Translations under genes and position numbers: made by a program
Shown: positions 50,716 through 61,576 of the stretch, piece after piece
Position numbering within the stretch: position 1 is the stretch's first letter
Layout: every line of letters starts with the position of its first letter
Assembly (NCBI RefSeq): GCF_028463985.1
Contig: NZ_CP116766.1
Coordinates: 1,736,001 to 1,800,000, forward strand
Reading direction: 5' to 3'
Length of the DNA: 64,000 nt
DNA from: Neisseria lisongii
Lineage (GTDB): Bacteria > Pseudomonadota > Gammaproteobacteria > Burkholderiales > Neisseriaceae
Notes under the pieces: model-generated
The model's input: the letters and a program-made list of their open reading frames with translations, nothing else
Database searches by the model: none
Told to the model about the DNA's origin: nothing

Positions 50716-53331
50716 TCATTCCGCCAATTCTTTCAACCGATACAGTGCATCGAGTGCCTGTCTTGGGGATAACTCGTCGGGGTGCAGCTTAGCGAGTTCG
50801 GCGAGCAGTTGGCGGGCGGCGGTTTCGTCTGTTGGCGGGGCGGGCGGGTTGCTGTTGTTTTCATTTTGGTGAACCCTATGATTTTCAGACGGCATGGTGT
50901 CGGCTTCGGTCAGGCTGCTGAAGATGTCCAACTGCGGTTGTGCGCCGGCGGCTTGGTTTTCGAGTGTGTTGAGGTGTTTGCGGGCGGCGTTGAGGGTGCG
51001 GGCGGGCAGGCCGGCGAGTTTGGCGACGGCGATGCCGTAGCTTTTGTTGGCGGGGCCGGGTTGGATTTGGTGCAGGAAAACGATGTCTTGTCCCTGTTCC
51101 AAGGCGCTCAGGTGCATATTGACGGCGGCGGCGTGGGCTTCGGGCAGGCGGGTGAGTTCGAAATAGTGGGTGGCAAACAGGCTGAACGATTGGTTTTTCT
51201 GCAACAGGTGTTCGGCAATCGCTTGCGCCAGCGCCAAGCCGTCGAAGGTGGACGTGCCGCGGCCGATTTCGTCCATCAGCACCAGCGATTGTTCGGTGGC
51301 GTGGTGCAGAATATAGGCGGTTTCGCTCATCTCAACCATAAAGGTAGAGCGGTTGGCGGCCAAGTCGTCGCTGGCACCGATGCGGGTGAAAATCTGGTCG
51401 ATGGGGCCGATTTTGGCGCTGTCGGCGGGGACGAAGCAGCCGGTGTGCGCCAGCAGGGTAATCAGGGCGACTTGGCGCATATAGGTGGATTTGCCGCCCA
51501 TATTGGGGCCGGTGAGCAGCATCAGGCGGTGTTTGTGGTCGAAATCGGTGTGGTTGGCGGTGAAGTGGCGCACTTGCTGTTCGACGACGGGATGGCGGCC
51601 GTTGCGGATATGTAAAACGGGATAGTCGGCAAATTCGGGGCAGACAAATTGGCGTTGTTCCGCCAGTGCGGCAAAGGCGGACAAAACGTCCAATGCGGCG
51701 GCGGCTTTGGCGGCTTGTTGCAGTTGCGGCAGGGTGGCCTGAAGTTCTTTGAGCAGGTTGTCGAACAGTTGTTTTTCCAGCGCCAGCGCCTGTTCTTGGG
51801 CGGTGAGGACTTTGTCTTCAAAGGTTTTCAGTTCGGGCGTGATAAAGCGTTCGGCGTTTTTCAGCGTCTGGCGGCGCTGGTAGTCGGCGGGAGCTTGCTC
51901 GGCTTGGATTTTCGAGAGTTCGATGTAGAAACCGTGAACCCGGTTGAACTCGACTTTCAGGGTGGACAAGCCGGTGCGTTCCCGTTCCCGTGCTTCGAGG
52001 GCGAGCAGAAATTCGTCGCCGTGGTTTTGGATATGGCGCAATTCGTCCAAGCCGCTGTGGAAACCGTTGTTGATCACGCCGCCGTCCCGCAGCCACACCG
52101 CCGGTTCGGGCAGAATGGCGGCTTTGAGTTTTTCCGCAACCGGCAGGGTGGCGGGAAAAACCTGTTTGAGGGTGAGCAGCAGGCTGCTGGTGTCGGCAGC
52201 GAAATCCAGTGCCGCCAGCTCAAACAGGCTGTCTCGCAGGGCGGCCAAATCTCTCGGACGGGCATTGCCCACGGCAATGCGGGCGGCGATGCGTTCGATG
52301 TCGGCGGTGTTTTTCAGACGGCCTTGAATGTCTTGGTATTGCGTACGTAGGGCGGCAACCGCCTCTTGGCGTGCCTGAATGTGGCTGCGGCTGCGCAGGG
52401 GGTGGTGCAGCCACAGGGCGAGCAGGCGGCTTCCCATGTGGGTGGCGCATTGGTCGAGGGTGGAAAACAGGGTCGGCGCTTTTTTGCCGGAGAGGGTTTG
52501 CGTGATTTCCAGATTGCGGCGGGTGGCGGCATCCATGCCGATATACTGGCTTTCGGTTTCCAGCGAAATGCCGTCCAAATGCTGCGGCATCAGGTTTTGC
52601 GTGATGCGGATATAGTTGAGCAGCGCACCGGCAGCGCCGACGGCTTCGGCGTGCTCCGCCGTGTTCAGCCCGAAGCCGTTGAGGTCTTGGCAGCCGAAAT
52701 AGTCGGTCAGCATTTTTTCGCCGCTGTCGGCGGCAAATTGCCAAGCGTTGAGGCGGGTGATGTTTGCCGAGGCCGTCTGAAAAACGGGTAGGTTTTTGCT
52801 GTCGGGCAACAGAATTTCCGCCGCCTGCAAACGTGCCAACTCGTCGGCGAGTTTGTCCGCCGTGGTCAGCTTGGCTTTAAATTCGCCGCTTTGCAGCGAT
52901 GCCCACGCCAGCCCGATGTGTTTTTTGCCGACGGCAACGGCGGCGATGCGGTTGGTTTCCTTGTCTTCCAAAAATGCCGAATCGGTAAGCGTGCCGGGGG
53001 TTACGATGCGCACGACTTTGCGTTCCACCGGCCCTTTGCCGGTGCCGACTTCGCCGACCTGTTCGCAAATCGCCACGCTTTTGCCCATTTTCACCAGCCG
53101 TGCCAGATACTGCTCGGCGGCGTGAAACGGCACGCCCGCCATCTGAATCGGTACGCCGTCTATCTGGCCGCGCGTGGTCAGCGTGATGTCCAAAAGTTTC
53201 GCCGCCTCGACCGCATCGTCGAAAAACAGTTCGTAAAAGTCGCCCATGCGGTAAAACACCAGCTTGTCGGCGTGTTGGGACTTAATGCCCAGATATTGCT
53301 GCATCATCGGGGAAACGGCGGGTTTGCTCAT
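50716..53331 (-). CDS. mutS: DNA mismatch repair protein MutS
   Basis: 871 residues. The mismatch-binding N-terminal domain starts SPMMQQYLGIKSQHADKLVFYRMGDFYELFF, with the Phe-x-Glu motif in that block. The ATPase has TGPNMGGKSTYMRQVA, DEIGRGTSTFDG and ATHYFEL. A C-terminal linker near residue 815 contains the DUS-coded MPSEN, before the helix-turn-helix and beta-clamp region. It repairs replication errors; variation in mismatch repair affects phase-variation rates in Neisseria. Confidence 0.97.
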   Translation of the reverse strand: MSKPAVSPMMQQYLGIKSQHADKLVFYRMGDFYELFFDDAVEAAKLLDITLTTRGQIDGVPIQMAGVPFHAAEQYLARLVKMGKSVAICEQVGEVGTGKGPVERKVVRIVTPGTLTDSAFLEDKETNRIAAVAVGKKHIGLAWASLQSGEFKAKLTTADKLADELARLQAAEILLPDSKNLPVFQTASANITRLNAWQFAADSGEKMLTDYFGCQDLNGFGLNTAEHAEAVGAAGALLNYIRITQNLMPQHLDGISLETESQYIGMDAATRRNLEITQTLSGKKAPTLFSTLDQCATHMGSRLLALWLHHPLRSRSHIQARQEAVAALRTQYQDIQGRLKNTADIERIAARIAVGNARPRDLAALRDSLFELAALDFAADTSSLLLTLKQVFPATLPVAEKLKAAILPEPAVWLRDGGVINNGFHSGLDELRHIQNHGDEFLLALEARERERTGLSTLKVEFNRVHGFYIELSKIQAEQAPADYQRRQTLKNAERFITPELKTFEDKVLTAQEQALALEKQLFDNLLKELQATLPQLQQAAKAAAALDVLSAFAALAEQRQFVCPEFADYPVLHIRNGRHPVVEQQVRHFTANHTDFDHKHRLMLLTGPNMGGKSTYMRQVALITLLAHTGCFVPADSAKIGPIDQIFTRIGASDDLAANRSTFMVEMSETAYILHHATEQSLVLMDEIGRGTSTFDGLALAQAIAEHLLQKNQSFSLFATHYFELTRLPEAHAAAVNMHLSALEQGQDIVFLHQIQPGPANKSYGIAVAKLAGLPARTLNAARKHLNTLENQAAGAQPQLDIFSSLTEADTMPSENHRVHQNENNSNPPAPPTDETAARQLLAELAKLHPDELSPRQALDALYRLKELAE

Positions 53332-53379
53332 GGAAATCGGCTCGGCAGGAAAATCAGAAAGACATTTATTGTAACAAAA

Positions 53380-53441
53380 ATGCCGTCTGAAAAATGCGGT
53401 TTTGCGGTTTAGCTTCGCAGAAACCCGTTTTCAGACGGCAT
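53380..53441. terminator. Inverted DUS hairpin
   Basis: ATGCCGTCTGAAAA and its complement enclose a loop with GGTTTAGCTTCGCAGAAACC, between mutS and mscS. Confidence 0.65.
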
Positions 53442-53460
53442 GGCAATGTTGTCGGGCAGA

Positions 53461-54312
53461 TTAAGACTGCTGAACCTGCGACACGATATGTACGTCCCGC
53501 TGCGGGAACGGGATATTGATATTGACTGCACGCAGGCTTTCCACCACCTGCTCGTTCAAATCGCATTGAAACGCCCACCAGTCGGCTTCGGTCGTCCACG
53601 CCCAAAGCGTGATTTCAATCGCATTGTCGCCCAGATTGGTAATCTGCACGCTGGCGGGTTTTTCGGTTTGGATACATTTCGGGTGATCGGTCGCCGCTTT
53701 GAGTACCGCCGCTTTGGCAGTTTTCAAATCGCAGGCATAATCCACGCCCACCACCACCTGCGCCCGCCACAGCGGCAGCGAAGATTTATTGGTAATACTG
53801 TTGCCCATTACCACGCTGTTGGGCAGCACCACTTCTTCATTGGCATACGTACGCAGCGAAGTCTGCACCATTTTGATTTCGCGCACATAGCCTTCAAAAC
53901 CGTTTACTTTGATATAGTCGCCGACCTGAAACGGGCGGAACAGAATAATCAGCGCACCGGCGGCAAAATTCGACAGCTGGTCTTTGAGCGAGAGGGCAAT
54001 CGCCAAACCCGCACCGCCGATCAGCGCCGTAACCGAAGTAGTCGGAATGCCGACCTTGCTCAAAGCGGCGATAATCACCAAAATCAGCAGGCCGATATTG
54101 GCCACATTGCCGAGAAAACTTACCAACGTCATATCCACTTTGGCACGGGTCAGCGCCGTCTTCATCAGCTTCACAACCCGAGTAACCAGCCATTTGCCGC
54201 CAATAAAAATCGCCAGCGCCGCCAAAACATCGGTGCCGAAACTCATGCCCGTATCCGCCAGATGCTCCCAGCCTTTAAAATGGGTCAGTTGCTCGAAATT
54301 AAAATCCTGCAT
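53461..54312 (-). CDS. mscS: Small-conductance mechanosensitive channel MscS
   Basis: 283 residues with three membrane helices. The pore helix GGAGLAIALSLKDQLSNFAAG and the family block IILFRPFQVGDYIKVNGFEG are clear, followed by the cytoplasmic beta and C-terminal domains. It releases solutes on hypo-osmotic shock. Single gene. Confidence 0.94.
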   Translation of the reverse strand: MQDFNFEQLTHFKGWEHLADTGMSFGTDVLAALAIFIGGKWLVTRVVKLMKTALTRAKVDMTLVSFLGNVANIGLLILVIIAALSKVGIPTTSVTALIGGAGLAIALSLKDQLSNFAAGALIILFRPFQVGDYIKVNGFEGYVREIKMVQTSLRTYANEEVVLPNSVVMGNSITNKSSLPLWRAQVVVGVDYACDLKTAKAAVLKAATDHPKCIQTEKPASVQITNLGDNAIEITLWAWTTEADWWAFQCDLNEQVVESLRAVNINIPFPQRDVHIVSQVQQS

Positions 54313-54340
54313 AACAATCCTTTCCTGTTGGTAGTGTGTG

Positions 54341-54394
54341 AGGCCGTCTGAAAATGGGCAAAGCAGATTTTAGCTACGCTTTTTCAGACGGCCT
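54341..54394. terminator. Inverted DUS hairpin
   Basis: AGGCCGTCTGAAAA and TTTTTCAGACGGCCT enclose a loop with AAGCAGATTTTAGCTACGC upstream of mscS, after the permease gene. Confidence 0.65.
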
Positions 54395-54408
54395 GAAAAT
54401 TGTGTACT

Positions 54409-54485
54409 CTAGCGAAATAAGCTCCAAGCACGACAGCGTTGGCTTCGGCTCGCCGCCTTGTGTTGCTTTGGGGTTATTTCACGAT
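54409..54485. repeat. Shortened Correia element
   Basis: 77 bp. Ends CTAGCGAAATAAGCTCCAAG and TTGGGGTTATTTCACGATA, core CAGCGTTGGCTTCGGCTCGC. It lacks the GTACTATTTGTAC part found at 49619 and 39966, consistent with an internal deletion. It ends 20 bases after the permease stop. Confidence 0.8.
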
Positions 54486-54504
54486 AACAATACGCTGAAC
54501 ATGA

Positions 54505-55260
54505 TTAAGAACGCAGCCGCCAGCCCGACTTCAACAAAGCCAGCATACCCGCCGCCCAAGCCGCCGCAAACGCCCCGACCACAGAGAGCGACAGCCACGG
54601 CGAAACATCGCTGACCCCGAAAAAGCCGAAACGGAACCCGTCTATCATATAAAAAACCGGATTCAGACGGCTGACCCCTTGCCAAAATTCCGGCAGGCTT
54701 CCAATCGAATAAAACACGCCCGAAAGAAACGTCAGCGGCATAATCAGAAAATTCTGAAACATCGCCAACTGGTCGAACTTTTCCGCCACAATCCCCGCCA
54801 GCAGCCCGAACATGCCCATCACCGCCGAACCGAGCAGCGCAAACAGCGCAATCCAGCCCCAATGTTGCGGCATCGGCAGCCCGAAAGGAGCCGTTACCGC
54901 CACCACCCCGATGCCGACCAGCAGCCCCCGCAGCACCGCCGCCCCGACATACGCCCCGAAAAACGAGCGCACCGACAGCGGCGGCAGCAGAATAAACACC
55001 AGATTGCCGGTCAGCCGGGACTGAATCAGGCTGCTGGAGGCATTGGCAAACGCATTTTGCAGCATACTCATCATCGCCAGCCCCGGAATCAGAAACGCAT
55101 GATAAGACACGCCCGGCAGCGTTTCGATATGCCGCCCGACGGCATGGGAAAAAATCAGCTGGTACAAAAGCGCCGTCAGCATCGGTGCTGCTACTGTCTG
55201 CAGCCCGACCTTCCAAAAACGCAGCACTTCTTTTTTAAACAGGGTGTAAAAACCGATCAT
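54505..55260 (-). CDS. ABC-2 type transporter permease
   Basis: 251 residues with six predicted membrane helices. The ABC-2 pattern shows in MIGFYTLFKKEVLRFWKVG, the central SRLTGNLVFILLPPLS and GVFYSIGSLPEFWQGVSRLNPVFYMIDGFR. YadH-like exporters of this type need a separate ATPase, which is not adjacent here. The ATG at 55260 is preferred; the longer frame reads through repeat DNA. Confidence 0.85.
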   Translation of the reverse strand: MIGFYTLFKKEVLRFWKVGLQTVAAPMLTALLYQLIFSHAVGRHIETLPGVSYHAFLIPGLAMMSMLQNAFANASSSLIQSRLTGNLVFILLPPLSVRSFFGAYVGAAVLRGLLVGIGVVAVTAPFGLPMPQHWGWIALFALLGSAVMGMFGLLAGIVAEKFDQLAMFQNFLIMPLTFLSGVFYSIGSLPEFWQGVSRLNPVFYMIDGFRFGFFGVSDVSPWLSLSVVGAFAAAWAAGMLALLKSGWRLRS

Positions 55261-55387
55261 AATATAAAGTTCCGACAAAGGCCGTCTGAAAACGAATGAA
55301 ATGAGTTTCTGCGCAGCCAAAACAGGGGATTTGGCAGCGGGACAATATCCCGATTGCCCACCGTTGTTCCGGCGCAAAAGGGGTATT

Positions 55388-56524
<1,137 letters not shown>

Positions 56525-56584
56525 GGTTGTTCCTGAAGCTGATAATAAAAAAGCATATTGTAGCATTGAAAACAGAAACAGTCC

Positions 56585-56727
56585 GAGACCTTTGCAAATT
56601 CCCTATCTTTGGTACATTTCTTCGTTATGCGCTGCTCAAAATCTTGCCTATCTTTATGATATGTCTGCGATTTTTGTGCTGCTATAACTTCGAACTGTAC
56701 TCAAATCTAGGGTTTTGCAAAGGTCTC
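56585..56727. mobile_element. 143-bp IS remnant or MITE with GAGACCTTTGCAAA ends
   Basis: GAGACCTTTGCAAA at the left and its exact complement TTTGCAAAGGTCTC at the right. The ends resemble those of IS5-group elements in Neisseria (IS1106 type, from memory). The interior has no open frame of size. It lies between divergent fkbM and the nucleotidase gene. Confidence 0.65.
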
Positions 56728-56820
56728 ATGCCGTCTGAAAATGATGCTTCGGTGGTAAGTATTTAAAATGAATTCACGATATACTGCGGCCGACACCCAT
56801 CCACCCTATCCGACCACAAA

Positions 56821-57465
56821 ATGACACACACCGAAACCGTTTGGCTGTTTGATTTGGACAACACGCTGCACCATGCCGATGCGGGCATTTTCCGGCTGAT
56901 CAACCGAGCGATGACCGATTATCTGGCAGACAGCCTCAATTTGCCGCACCGCAAAGCATCGCAGCTGCGCGAAGATTATTGGCACCGCTACGGCGCAACG
57001 CTGGCGGGGCTGCGGCTGCACCATCCCGAAATCGACATCATGGCGTTTCTGCGGGCGAGCCACCCCATGCCGCAACTGTTGGCGGCGCTGCAGCCGATGC
57101 CCGATACCGCCAAAACCCTGTCTGCATTGTCGGGACGCAAAGCGGTATTTTCCAACGGGCCGTCTTTTTATGTGGACGGTTTGCTCAGGGCTTTGCGGCT
57201 CGATACGTTTTTTGAACGCAGTTTCGGCACAGATACCTTCGGTTTGCTGTATAAACCGAATCCGCAGGCCTATCTCGAAGTTTGCCGGCAATGGTCGGTT
57301 GCCCCGCAGCAGTGCGTGATGGTGGACGACAGCGCCGCCAATCTGCGGACCGCCAAAGATTTGGGCATGATGACCGTCTGGTTCGGCAAAGGAGCGCACA
57401 AATTGCCGTTTGTCGATTATGCGGCGGCGGATATGCGGGAACTGGCGGCGTTCAAGGCCGTCTGA
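56821..57465 (+). CDS. HAD-family pyrimidine 5'-nucleotidase
   Basis: 214 residues. HAD motifs: WLFDLDNTLHHAD (nucleophile Asp), KAVFSNG (motif II), YKPNPQAYLEV (motif III Lys) and CVMVDDSAANL (motif IV). The pattern matches the Sdt1/pyrimidine 5'-nucleotidase group that dephosphorylates UMP and CMP. The exact substrate is inferred. Confidence 0.86.
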   Translation: MTHTETVWLFDLDNTLHHADAGIFRLINRAMTDYLADSLNLPHRKASQLREDYWHRYGATLAGLRLHHPEIDIMAFLRASHPMPQLLAALQPMPDTAKTLSALSGRKAVFSNGPSFYVDGLLRALRLDTFFERSFGTDTFGLLYKPNPQAYLEVCRQWSVAPQQCVMVDDSAANLRTAKDLGMMTVWFGKGAHKLPFVDYAAADMRELAAFKAV

Positions 57466-57619
57466 AAACGAATGAAACCGCAGGTTTGACCAAAACGGAT
57501 AAAACGAGTTTTTACTCAGTTAAAACGGCTTTAGCAAACGCATTTTTACGGTCAGAACGGTTTAAGCCGACCCGCTTCGGGCGTATAATTCCGGCAGACA
57601 TTTATTTTCAGGACACAAA

Positions 57620-57880
57620 ATGCGTTACACAATCATGCTGCTGGCGGCGCTGGCCGTGGCGGGCTGCTCGTGGGAAACCTATCGGGATGCCGACGGACAC
57701 ACCGGCCTGCGCCAAAAATACGAAACCGGCACACCGGTTTACTACCAAGACGGCTCTTATTCCCGCAATATGAAATACAACCAGTTCCGCCCCGAACAGC
57801 ACGCCGTGAAACCGGCGGCGGGCGAAGCAGACAACGTGCGGGGAACAACTTGGAAACAGCCCGAACACCAAGCCCGCTGA
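57620..57880 (+). CDS. Small lipoprotein, unknown
   Basis: 86 residues with a lipobox (AVAGC, Cys16). The mature part is polar, with WETYRDADGHTGLRQKYETG and a basic C-terminus; I do not recognise a domain. It lies between the nucleotidase gene and glmU, on the same strand but separated from glmU by a DUS hairpin. Confidence 0.8.
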   Translation: MRYTIMLLAALAVAGCSWETYRDADGHTGLRQKYETGTPVYYQDGSYSRNMKYNQFRPEQHAVKPAAGEADNVRGTTWKQPEHQAR

Positions 57881-57891
57881 TGCCGATGTAT

Positions 57892-57935
57892 GCCGTCTGA
57901 AAACGAATGAGTGGATTAACCGTTTTTCAGACGGC
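57892..57935. terminator. Inverted DUS hairpin
   Basis: GCCGTCTGAAAACG and CGTTTTTCAGACGGC pair across about 15 bases before glmU. Confidence 0.65.
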
Positions 57936-57955
57936 CTGTCAAGAAAGAAACCAAG

Positions 57956-59326
57956 ATGAACAAAAATCCCCTGCATATCGTGATTCTTGCCGCCGGCAAG
58001 GGTACGCGCATGTATTCCAAAATGCCGAAAGTGCTGCACGAAATCGGCGGCAAACCAATGCTGGCACGGGTAATCGACACCGCCGCCCAACTCAATCCGC
58101 AAAAAATCTGCGTGGTTATCGGCCATGGTAAAGAGCAGGTTTTGGAAAAAGTGCAACGGGATGTGGTGTGGGTCGAACAAACCGAGCAGCTCGGCACCGG
58201 CCACGCCGTCAAAACCGCCTTGCCGCATTTGCCCGCCGAAGGCCGCACGCTGGTGTTGTACGGCGATGTGCCGCTGACCGATGCCGCCACGCTGGAAAAC
58301 CTGCTGGCCGCCGCCGGTAACGAAGTCGGCCTGCTGACCGATGTGTTGGACGACCCGACCGGCTACGGCCGCATTATCCGAAACGGGGGCAAAGTGGTGG
58401 CGATTGTCGAAGAAAAAGATGCCGATGCCGCCCAAAAAGCCGTAAAAGAAACCAATACCGGCATTTTGGTATTGCCCAACGCCAAGCTCGAAGGCTGGCT
58501 GAACAGCCTGTCCAGCAACAACGCACAGGGCGAATATTACCTGACCGACCTGATTGCGCTGGCCAATACCGACGGCATCGCCGTCCACCCCGTACAGGTT
58601 GCCGCATCGCATCTGGCGGCCGGTGTCAATAATAAAGTCCAGCTTGCCGAGTTGGAACGCATTTTCCAAGCCGGACAGGCGCAAGCCCTGCTCAAAGCCG
58701 GCGTAACCCTGCGCGATCCGGCACGTTTCGATCTCAGAGGCCGTCTGAAACACGGACAAGACGTGGTGATTGATGCCAACGTGATTATCGAGGGCGAAGT
58801 CGAGATTGGCGACGATGTCGAAATCGGTGCCAACTGCGTGATTAAAAACGCCAAAATCGGTGCAGGCAGCCGCATTGCCCCGTTTTCGGTGCTGGAAGAC
58901 TGCGAAGTCGGCAGCAACAACCATATCGGCCCGTATGCCCGCCTGCGCCCGCAGGCAAAACTGGCGGCAGATGTCCACATCGGCAACTTTGTCGAAGTGA
59001 AAAACGCCCGCATCGGCCAAGGCACCAAAGCCAACCATCTGACCTACATCGGCGATGCCGAAGTCGGCCGCAAAACCAATTTCGGTGCCGGAACGATTAT
59101 CGCCAACTACGACGGCGTGCATAAACACCAAACCGTGATTGGCGACGAAGTGCGTATCGGCTCAAACAGCGTGCTGGTTGCCCCCGTAACCCTCGGCGAC
59201 CGTGTAACCACCGGTGCCGGCAGCGCCATCACCAAAAACTGCGAAGCCGGCAAACTCGTCCTCGCCCGTTCCCGCCAAACCGTTATCGAAGGCTGGGTGC
59301 GGCCGGAAAAAGGCGATAAAAAATAA
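57956..59326 (+). CDS. glmU: Bifunctional GlmU (uridyltransferase / acetyltransferase)
   Basis: 456 residues. N-terminal pyrophosphorylase LAAGKGTRMYSKMPKVLHEIGG, then the left-handed beta helix of hexapeptide repeats (IEGEVEIGDDVEIGANCVI and onwards) with KVGRKTNFGAG-type EVGRKTNFGAGTIIANYDG. It makes UDP-GlcNAc from glucosamine-1-phosphate. A DUS is embedded in the coding region (RGRLKH). glmS follows 325 bases later. Confidence 0.97.
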   Translation: MNKNPLHIVILAAGKGTRMYSKMPKVLHEIGGKPMLARVIDTAAQLNPQKICVVIGHGKEQVLEKVQRDVVWVEQTEQLGTGHAVKTALPHLPAEGRTLVLYGDVPLTDAATLENLLAAAGNEVGLLTDVLDDPTGYGRIIRNGGKVVAIVEEKDADAAQKAVKETNTGILVLPNAKLEGWLNSLSSNNAQGEYYLTDLIALANTDGIAVHPVQVAASHLAAGVNNKVQLAELERIFQAGQAQALLKAGVTLRDPARFDLRGRLKHGQDVVIDANVIIEGEVEIGDDVEIGANCVIKNAKIGAGSRIAPFSVLEDCEVGSNNHIGPYARLRPQAKLAADVHIGNFVEVKNARIGQGTKANHLTYIGDAEVGRKTNFGAGTIIANYDGVHKHQTVIGDEVRIGSNSVLVAPVTLGDRVTTGAGSAITKNCEAGKLVLARSRQTVIEGWVRPEKGDKK

Positions 59327-59559
59327 ACGGTTTGGCTTGTTGCCGAACGCATTTCGTTTGTTTTTCAGACGGCCTGAATGAGAAACAGACCGTCTAAAAA
59401 CAGAATAAACAGAATTTTTAAAATCTGCTGTCCAAAAGCCGAACGGTGCGGACGGCGGTTTCCGTGCCATGCCGTCTGAAAACCAACATCAGGCAGTGTG
59501 GATTGTTCAGCTGAAATATTACGGCGAAACCAACGGTTTCACGATATTTCGGCAATGTT

Positions 59560-59628
59560 TATAGTGAAAGTGAATTTATCAGGACAAGGCAAGACAACGC
59601 CGTACCGGTTTAGATTTAATTCACGATG
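59560..59628. repeat. Correia-like element
   Basis: 69 bp with core AGGACAAGGCAAGACAACGC and CGTACCGGTTTAGATTTAAT. Its ends are TATAGTGAAAGTGAATTTAT and AATTCACGATG. This core is close to the classical meningococcal element. It sits 24 bases before glmS and could provide promoter or processing sites. The rest of the 59327-59651 gap holds only scattered DUS. Confidence 0.8.
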
Positions 59629-59651
59629 ATTTTGATACTAAGGAACTGATT

Positions 59652-61490
59652 ATGTGCGGTATCGTCGGCGCAGTGCGCGCCAACCACAATGTCGTCGATT
59701 TTTTGACCGACGGCCTCAAACGTCTTGAATATCGGGGCTATGACTCTTCGGGCATCGCCGTCCACACCGGCGAAAAAGTCCGCCGGGTGCGTCGTGTCGG
59801 CAGAGTGCAGCTGATGGAAGATGCGGCCCGTGCCAAAGAAATCCACGGCCATCTCGGTATCGGCCACACCCGCTGGGCAACCCACGGCGGCGTAACCGAA
59901 CCCAACGCCCACCCGCATATTTCCGGCGGCATGATTGCCGTGGTGCATAACGGCATTATCGAAAACTTCGAAGCCGAACGGGAACGTCTGCAAGGCTTGG
60001 GTTATGTGTTTGAATCGCAAACCGATACCGAAGTGATTGCCCACAGCATCAACCACGAATACCGTCAAAACGGCGGCAGCCTTTACGAAGCGGTGCAGGA
60101 GGCGGCGAAAAATTTCCACGGTGCATACGCCATTGCCGTGATTTCGCAGGAAAACGACAAAGAAATGGTGGTGGCACGCATGGGCTGTCCGCTGCTGGTG
60201 GCGTTTGGCGAACAGGAAACCTTTATCGCTTCCGATGTATCCGCCGTGATTGCGTTTACCCGCAAAATTTCCTATCTGGAAGACGGCGACATTGCCCTGC
60301 TGAATTCAGACGGCATTGTGAAGCTGACCGATAAAAACGGCCAAGCCGCCGACCGTCAGGTCAAAGTGTCCGAACTGTCGCTGGCCTCGCTGGAGTTGGG
60401 TCCGTACAGCCACTTTATGCAGAAAGAAATCCACGAGCAGCCCCGTGCCGTGGCGGATACCGCCGAAGTCTTTTTAGACGGCGGTTTCGAGCCGGAAAAC
60501 TTCGGCAAACAAGCCCGTGAAGTCTTCAACGACATCCGCAGCATCAAAATCCTCGCCTGCGGCACCTCGTATTATGCAGCGCTGACCGCTAAATACTGGC
60601 TGGAATCCATCGCCAAAATGCCGACCGATGTCGAAATCGCCAGCGAATACCGTTACCGCGATGTGATTGCCGACCCACAGCAGCTGGTGGTAACCATTTC
60701 CCAATCCGGCGAAACGCTGGATACCATGGAAGCCCTGAAATACGCCCAATCCTTGGGGCAGACCCACAGCCTTTCCATTTGCAACGTGATGGAATCCGCC
60801 TTGCCCCGCGAAAGCGAATTGGTGATGTACACCCGTGCCGGTGCCGAAATCGGCGTAGCGTCCACCAAAGCCTTTACCACCCAACTGGTGGCCTTGTTCG
60901 GCTTGGCGGTTACCTTGGGCAAACTGCGGGGCTTTGTCGGCGAAGAAGCGGCGCAGGCCTATGCCGAAGAATTGCGCCAGTTGCCGGGCAGCATCCAGCA
61001 TGTTCTGAACCTTGAACCGCAAATCGCCGCTTGGGCGCAGAAATTCTCTAAGAAAAACAGCGCCCTGTTTTTGGGTCGAGGTATACACTTCCCGATTGCC
61101 CTCGAAGGCGCACTGAAACTCAAAGAAATCACCTATATCCACGCCGAAGCCTATCCGGCGGGCGAATTGAAACACGGCCCGCTGGCATTGGTGGACGAAA
61201 ATATGCCGGTGGTGGTGATTGCGCCGAACGACAACCTGCTCGACAAAGTCAAAGCCAATATGCAGGAAGTCGGCGCACGGGGCGGCGAGTTGTTTGTGTT
61301 CACCGATTTGGACAGCAATTTCGCCGCCGCCGACGGCGTACACGTTATCCGAGCGCCCCGCCATGTCGGCACCCTGTCGCCGATTGTGCATACCATTCCC
61401 GTGCAACTGCTGTCTTACCACGCAGCGCTGGCAAGGGGAACCGATGTGGACAAACCCCGCAATCTGGCGAAATCGGTAACGGTTGAGTAA
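59652..61490 (+). CDS. glmS: Glucosamine-fructose-6-phosphate aminotransferase
   Basis: 612 residues. The glutaminase domain begins with the nucleophile Cys2 (MCGIVGAVRANHNVVDFL) and GLKRLEYRGYDSSGIA. The two SIS domains contain ACGTSYYAALTAKYWLE, ISQSGETLDTMEALKYA and ends with KPRNLAKSVTVE. It makes glucosamine-6-phosphate, the entry to UDP-GlcNAc, so glmS and glmU serve one pathway. Confidence 0.97.
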   Translation: MCGIVGAVRANHNVVDFLTDGLKRLEYRGYDSSGIAVHTGEKVRRVRRVGRVQLMEDAARAKEIHGHLGIGHTRWATHGGVTEPNAHPHISGGMIAVVHNGIIENFEAERERLQGLGYVFESQTDTEVIAHSINHEYRQNGGSLYEAVQEAAKNFHGAYAIAVISQENDKEMVVARMGCPLLVAFGEQETFIASDVSAVIAFTRKISYLEDGDIALLNSDGIVKLTDKNGQAADRQVKVSELSLASLELGPYSHFMQKEIHEQPRAVADTAEVFLDGGFEPENFGKQAREVFNDIRSIKILACGTSYYAALTAKYWLESIAKMPTDVEIASEYRYRDVIADPQQLVVTISQSGETLDTMEALKYAQSLGQTHSLSICNVMESALPRESELVMYTRAGAEIGVASTKAFTTQLVALFGLAVTLGKLRGFVGEEAAQAYAEELRQLPGSIQHVLNLEPQIAAWAQKFSKKNSALFLGRGIHFPIALEGALKLKEITYIHAEAYPAGELKHGPLALVDENMPVVVIAPNDNLLDKVKANMQEVGARGGELFVFTDLDSNFAAADGVHVIRAPRHVGTLSPIVHTIPVQLLSYHAALARGTDVDKPRNLAKSVTVE

Positions 61491-61512
61491 GGTTTTAGTT
61501 TTATTCGACCGA

Positions 61513-61568
61513 CAGGCCGTCTGAAAATCAGGTTTTGCATGGCAAACCCTTGATTTTCAGACGGCCTG
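61513..61568. terminator. Inverted DUS hairpin
   Basis: CAGGCCGTCTGAAAATCA pairs with TGATTTTCAGACGGCCTG just after glmS. It is nearly identical to the hairpin at 28482-28531, including the loop. Confidence 0.75.
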
Positions 61569-61576
61569 TTTGATTG

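Noticed and set aside
59632..59651. glmS ribozyme upstream of glmS
   Set aside because: The gap holds a Correia element and scattered DUS, and the ribozyme is not known from Neisseria; no matching core was seen.
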